Source of the DNA: an uncultured Polaribacter sp.
GTDB lineage: Bacteria; Bacteroidota; Bacteroidia; Flavobacteriales; Flavobacteriaceae
Reading direction: 5' to 3'
Assembly (NCBI RefSeq): GCF_947495205.1
Contig: NZ_CANLXV010000005.1
Span: 202,149-266,148 of the forward strand
DNA length: 64,000 nt
Shown here: positions 60,941 to 64,000 of the stretch, piece by piece
How the letters are laid out: the number at the start of each line of letters is the position of its first letter
How positions within the stretch are numbered: position 1 is the first letter of the stretch
The notes under the pieces: generated by a model
Told to the model about the DNA's origin: nothing
The model's input: the letters and a program-made list of their open reading frames with translations, nothing else
Databases searched by the model: none
Made by a program: the position numbers and the translations under genes

Positions 60941-61969
60941 ATGGAACAAAAAAACTACAAAAAACATTTTGCTCTCTTATTCCTTTTACTGCTAATTTTG
61001 TTTTTAACAAACATTAGTTTGGGTTCTGTTAACATACCTTTTAAAGAAATTTTAAAAACTTTATCGGGTAGAATTGCCACCAAAGAAAGCTGGGAAATTA
61101 TTATTTTAAACTTTAGACTACCTAAAGCTATTACAGCAATTTTAGTAGGTTCTGGTTTATCTGTTGCTGGTTTATTAATGCAAACCTTATTTAGAAATCC
61201 ACTTGCAGGCCCATTTGTTTTAGGCGTTTCATCTGGTGCAAGTTTAGGTGTAGCCTTATTTATTTTGGGCACATCTTTATTTGGTGGTTTCCTTTTAACA
61301 GATGTATTTTCTAGTTGGTCTATACCAATAGCTTCTAGTTTTGGCGCTTTTCTTGTTTTATCTGCTGTTATTTTAGCATCTTATAGAGTTAAAAACACCA
61401 TGTCTATTTTAATTATTGGTTTAATGTTTGGCAATTTTACTGCTGCAATCATAGCTGTTTTGGCTTATTTTAGTCCTGCAGAACAAATTCAGCAATATAT
61501 ATTTTGGAGTTTTGGTAGTTTAGGGAATTTATCTTGGAGTGAATTATCAATATTTTCTTCAATTTACACCATTGCTTTATTAGCTACCTTATTTATTACA
61601 AAACCGTTAAACAGCTTTTTACTAGGAGAAAATTATGCAAAAAGTTTAGGAATCAACATTAAAAAAAATAAAAATATTATTTTACTAATTACCTGTGTAT
61701 TAACAGGTGTAATTACCGCTTTTGCAGGTCCAATTGCATTTATAGGTTTGGCTGTACCACATATTGCCAGATTAGTATTTACAACTTCAAATCATAAAAT
61801 ATTAATACCTGCTGTAGTAATTTTAGGTGCAATAATTTTATTAATTTGCGATACCATTGCACAATTACCAGCAAATGAATTCACTTTGCCTATAAATGCA
61901 ATTACTTCCCTTTTTGGAGCACCAATAGTAATTTGGTTATTGCTTAGAAAAAAGAAATTATATATTTAA
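60941..61969 (+). CDS. FecCD-type ABC permease (iron-siderophore/cobalamin)
   Basis: A 342 aa integral membrane protein with about ten helices. The family motifs are FRLPKAITAILVGSGLSVAG near residue 51, LMQTLFRNPLAGPFVLGVSS near 72, and the late GPIAFIGLAVPHIARL near 265. Such permeases import ferric siderophores, heme or cobalamin from the periplasm. The binding protein is not next to it. Its stop is four bases before the frame of the ATPase gene, which suggests tight coupling. Confidence 0.9.
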   Translation: MEQKNYKKHFALLFLLLLILFLTNISLGSVNIPFKEILKTLSGRIATKESWEIIILNFRLPKAITAILVGSGLSVAGLLMQTLFRNPLAGPFVLGVSSGASLGVALFILGTSLFGGFLLTDVFSSWSIPIASSFGAFLVLSAVILASYRVKNTMSILIIGLMFGNFTAAIIAVLAYFSPAEQIQQYIFWSFGSLGNLSWSELSIFSSIYTIALLATLFITKPLNSFLLGENYAKSLGINIKKNKNIILLITCVLTGVITAFAGPIAFIGLAVPHIARLVFTTSNHKILIPAVVILGAIILLICDTIAQLPANEFTLPINAITSLFGAPIVIWLLLRKKKLYI

Positions 61970-61973
61970 CGTA

Positions 61974-62789
61974 ATTCAAAAACTATTTAAAATTAAAAAC
62001 AGCAACGCACATATTGTTTTAAGAACAGAGAATTTATCTATTGGTTTTCCTCAGAAAAAAAAAGATAAAATTATATTATCTGATATAAATATTGCCATAG
62101 AAAAAGGGCAGTTTATTAGTGTTTTGGGTAAAAACGGAATTGGAAAATCTACTTTATTAAGAACGTTTTCTAAGGTTCAAAAAACTGTATTGGGCAGTAT
62201 TTATTTTGATGAAAAAAATCTAGAAGAATACACAGAAAATCAACTTTCTAAAAAATTAAGTTTAGTCTTAACAGAACGTTTACCAGAAAGTCAGATAACA
62301 GTTTTTGAATTAATTGCATTAGGAAGACAACCCTATACCAATTGGCTAGATAAACTTACGAATTTAGATTTAGAAAAAGTAAATACAGCAATTAACCAAA
62401 CCGAAATTAACCACTTAAAAAACAGAAAGTTTTTTGAATTAAGTGACGGCCAATTGCAACGCGTTTTAATAGCAAGAGCATTGGCACAAGATACAGAGGT
62501 TATAATCTTAGATGAACCCACTGCACATTTAGACATTCATCAAACAGTTTTAATTTTTTCGCTTTTAAAAAAACTAGTAAAAGAAACCCGTAAAACAATT
62601 ATTATTTCTTCTCACGAGGTAAATTTGGCCATACAGTTATCTGATAAATTATTGATTTTAAATGATAAAAAAGTACTTTTTAACACAACAGAAAATTTAA
62701 TAAATCAAAACGCTTTTACAAGTCTTTTTCCTAATAATTTAATAAAATTTAACAAAGAATTGCAACAGTTTGTCATCAACAAAATTTAA
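61974..62789 (+). CDS. FecE-type ABC ATPase, non-standard start codon
   Basis: The ATPase for the FecCD permease. Walker A is VLGKNGIGKSTLLRTF, the signature is FELSDGQLQRVLIARALA and Walker B is VIILDEPTAHLD, with the H-loop ISSHEVNL. From TTG 62124 the chain would begin inside the Walker A motif, so translation must start earlier. The frame is open from about 61950 and encodes HIVLRTENLSIGFPQ and later DINIAIEKGQFISVLG, exactly as expected of the family. No ATG, GTG or TTG lies in it before 62124. I mark ATT 61974, which would give 271 aa, as the likeliest start; this is an inference. Confidence 0.82.
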   Translation: MQKLFKIKNSNAHIVLRTENLSIGFPQKKKDKIILSDINIAIEKGQFISVLGKNGIGKSTLLRTFSKVQKTVLGSIYFDEKNLEEYTENQLSKKLSLVLTERLPESQITVFELIALGRQPYTNWLDKLTNLDLEKVNTAINQTEINHLKNRKFFELSDGQLQRVLIARALAQDTEVIILDEPTAHLDIHQTVLIFSLLKKLVKETRKTIIISSHEVNLAIQLSDKLLILNDKKVLFNTTENLINQNAFTSLFPNNLIKFNKELQQFVINKI

Positions 62790-62860
62790 TTTTGAAGAAA
62801 ATGTAACTTTTCGTTATTTTTGATTTTTAATTCACAACAAATAAGATAACTTTTTAATAG

Positions 62861-63901
62861 ATGAAAAAAATACTTTATGTTGCTAGTGCATTGGCTTTTA
62901 TGGCTTGTGGTTCTAGTAAAGATGCATTTAATGATGATGCTAACAAAGACCAATCAGCTAAATATGCGAGTACAATAACAGCTAAAGATTTAGGAGAACA
63001 TTTATTTACATATGCTTCTGATGAGTTTGAAGGTAGAGAAACTGGTGAACCTGGTCAAAAAAAAGCAGTAGAATATTTAAAAAACTTTTACATTAATCAA
63101 GGTATTATAAGTCCTTTAGGTGGCAATGACTATTTTCAAGAAGTACCCGCAGATTGGATTAATAAAAACACCAGAAGAGGGGAATTTAAAGACTCCGAAA
63201 ATGTAGTTGCCTTTATTAAAGGTTCTGAAAAACCAGATGAAATTATTGTAATTTCTGCACATTTAGACCATGAAGGTGTAAAAGATGGTGAAGTGTATAA
63301 TGGTGCAGATGATGATGGCTCTGGAACTGTGGCTATGTTAGAAATAGCAGAAGCTTTTCAAATGGCAGTAAAAAATGGTAAGGGCCCAAAACGTTCTATC
63401 TTATTTTTACATGTTACTGGTGAAGAAAAAGGCTTGTTAGGTTCTAAATATTATACAGACGTAGATCCTATTTTTCCTTTAGCAAACACTGTTTGTGATT
63501 TAAATATTGATATGATTGGTAGAATTGATGACAGACACAAAACAGATCCTAACTTTGTGTATTTAATTGGTTCAGACAAGTTAAGCACAGAATTACACAA
63601 CTTATCTGAAAGAGTAAATGAAAAATACACAAAAATTAATTTAGATTATAAGTATAATGATGAGAATGATCCTAATAGATTTTACTACAGATCTGACCAT
63701 TATAATTTTGCTAAGAATAATGTGCCTATTATCTTTTACTTTAATGGTACGCATGCAGATTATCACAAACCAACAGATACACCAGACAGAATTAACTATG
63801 AACTATTAGAAAATAGAGCGCGTTTAGTTTTTCATACAGCTTGGGAAGTTGCAAATCAAGAAACAAGAATTATTGCAGACAAAGCGCAATCTGCAAAATA
63901 A
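62861..63901 (+). CDS. M28-family zinc aminopeptidase, lipoprotein
   Basis: A secreted peptidase with a lipoprotein signal (MKKILYVASALAFMAC, Cys16). The two-zinc site of family M28 is complete: IVISAHLDHEG near residue 127, YNGADDDGSGTVAMLE near 143 with the bridging Asp, TGEEKGLLG near 185 with the catalytic Glu, NIDMIGRID near 212, and GTHADYHKPTDTPD near 293. At 346 aa the length is normal. Substrate preference cannot be read from sequence. It is the last gene of the window. Confidence 0.92.
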   Translation: MKKILYVASALAFMACGSSKDAFNDDANKDQSAKYASTITAKDLGEHLFTYASDEFEGRETGEPGQKKAVEYLKNFYINQGIISPLGGNDYFQEVPADWINKNTRRGEFKDSENVVAFIKGSEKPDEIIVISAHLDHEGVKDGEVYNGADDDGSGTVAMLEIAEAFQMAVKNGKGPKRSILFLHVTGEEKGLLGSKYYTDVDPIFPLANTVCDLNIDMIGRIDDRHKTDPNFVYLIGSDKLSTELHNLSERVNEKYTKINLDYKYNDENDPNRFYYRSDHYNFAKNNVPIIFYFNGTHADYHKPTDTPDRINYELLENRARLVFHTAWEVANQETRIIADKAQSAK

Positions 63902-63970
63902 TTTAAATATTATTGCATTAAAAAAGCACTTTCAGAAGTAGCAGACTTATAAATAACAATTCTAAAAAAA

Positions 63971-64000
63971 ACCATTTAAAATTTATAAATTTTAGATGGT
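63971..64000. terminator. Imperfect 30 bp palindrome at the window end
   Basis: ACCATTTAAAATTTA and TAAATTTTAGATGGT pair with a single mismatch, and an A-run precedes it. It may end a minus-strand gene lying to the right as well as the peptidase transcript. The window edge prevents judgement of a T-tract on the right. Confidence 0.52.

Overview
The window is a strongly AT-rich chromosomal segment of a marine-type member of the Flavobacteriaceae, close to Polaribacter or Tenacibaculum in character. Support comes from TAnnTTTG promoter boxes in place of E. coli-type -10 boxes, a type IX secretion sorting domain, many Cys-lipidated lipoproteins, DUF2795 in front of secA, and several dispersed intergenic palindromes. 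No rRNA, tRNA, CRISPR array or transposase gene is seen.

Layout. (1) 1-3327: repeat-rich leader, a conserved hypothetical, a type II NADH dehydrogenase, two small membrane proteins and a short AraC regulator. (2) 3328-5160: a dispersed repeat, a DUF2141 protein and a tandem array of ~170 bp units that ends in a pure 11 bp minisatellite. (3) 5161-10309: kynurenine pathway genes (kynU, kmo, 3-hydroxyanthranilate dioxygenase, ACMSD). Dispersed palindromes lie inside the reading frames of kmo and kynU. (4) 10401-16139: cell-wall hydrolase and lipoproteins. This part holds a lipoprotein pair whose first gene carries five copies of a 13 bp repeat in its signal-peptide codons, a decayed second copy of the pair, and a chimera joining a lipoprotein 5' end to the 3' part of serA. 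(5) 16140-39312: housekeeping genes (lon, ttcA, holA, secA, folE, hisS), a small capsule export cluster (wza-wzc-sugar transferase) and several DUF proteins. (6) 39389-59424: nadC, then a complete nitrate assimilation island. (7) 59425-64000: rlmH, rdgB, a FecCD/FecE-type ABC pair and an M28 peptidase.

How the nitrate island works together: a porin and an NrtABCD transporter would bring in nitrate. A fused nitrate reductase with its own FAD/NAD(P)H and [2Fe-2S] module, plus a rubredoxin-tailed partner, would reduce it to nitrite. NirB/NirD would reduce nitrite to ammonium, and CobA would make the siroheme precursor. A NarX-like kinase at the left end, a NarL-type response regulator near the right end and an FNR-like regulator with a plausible 4Fe-4S cysteine set sit in the same island. 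A shared palindrome, TACGTATTAATACGTA, with the 7-2-7 layout of NarL sites, lies in front of nirB/cobA, nrtA and the nitrate reductase gene.

The most unusual material is the 13 bp repeat at 14051-14115, which looks like a phase-variation switch for a surface lipoprotein, together with the neighbouring serA chimera.
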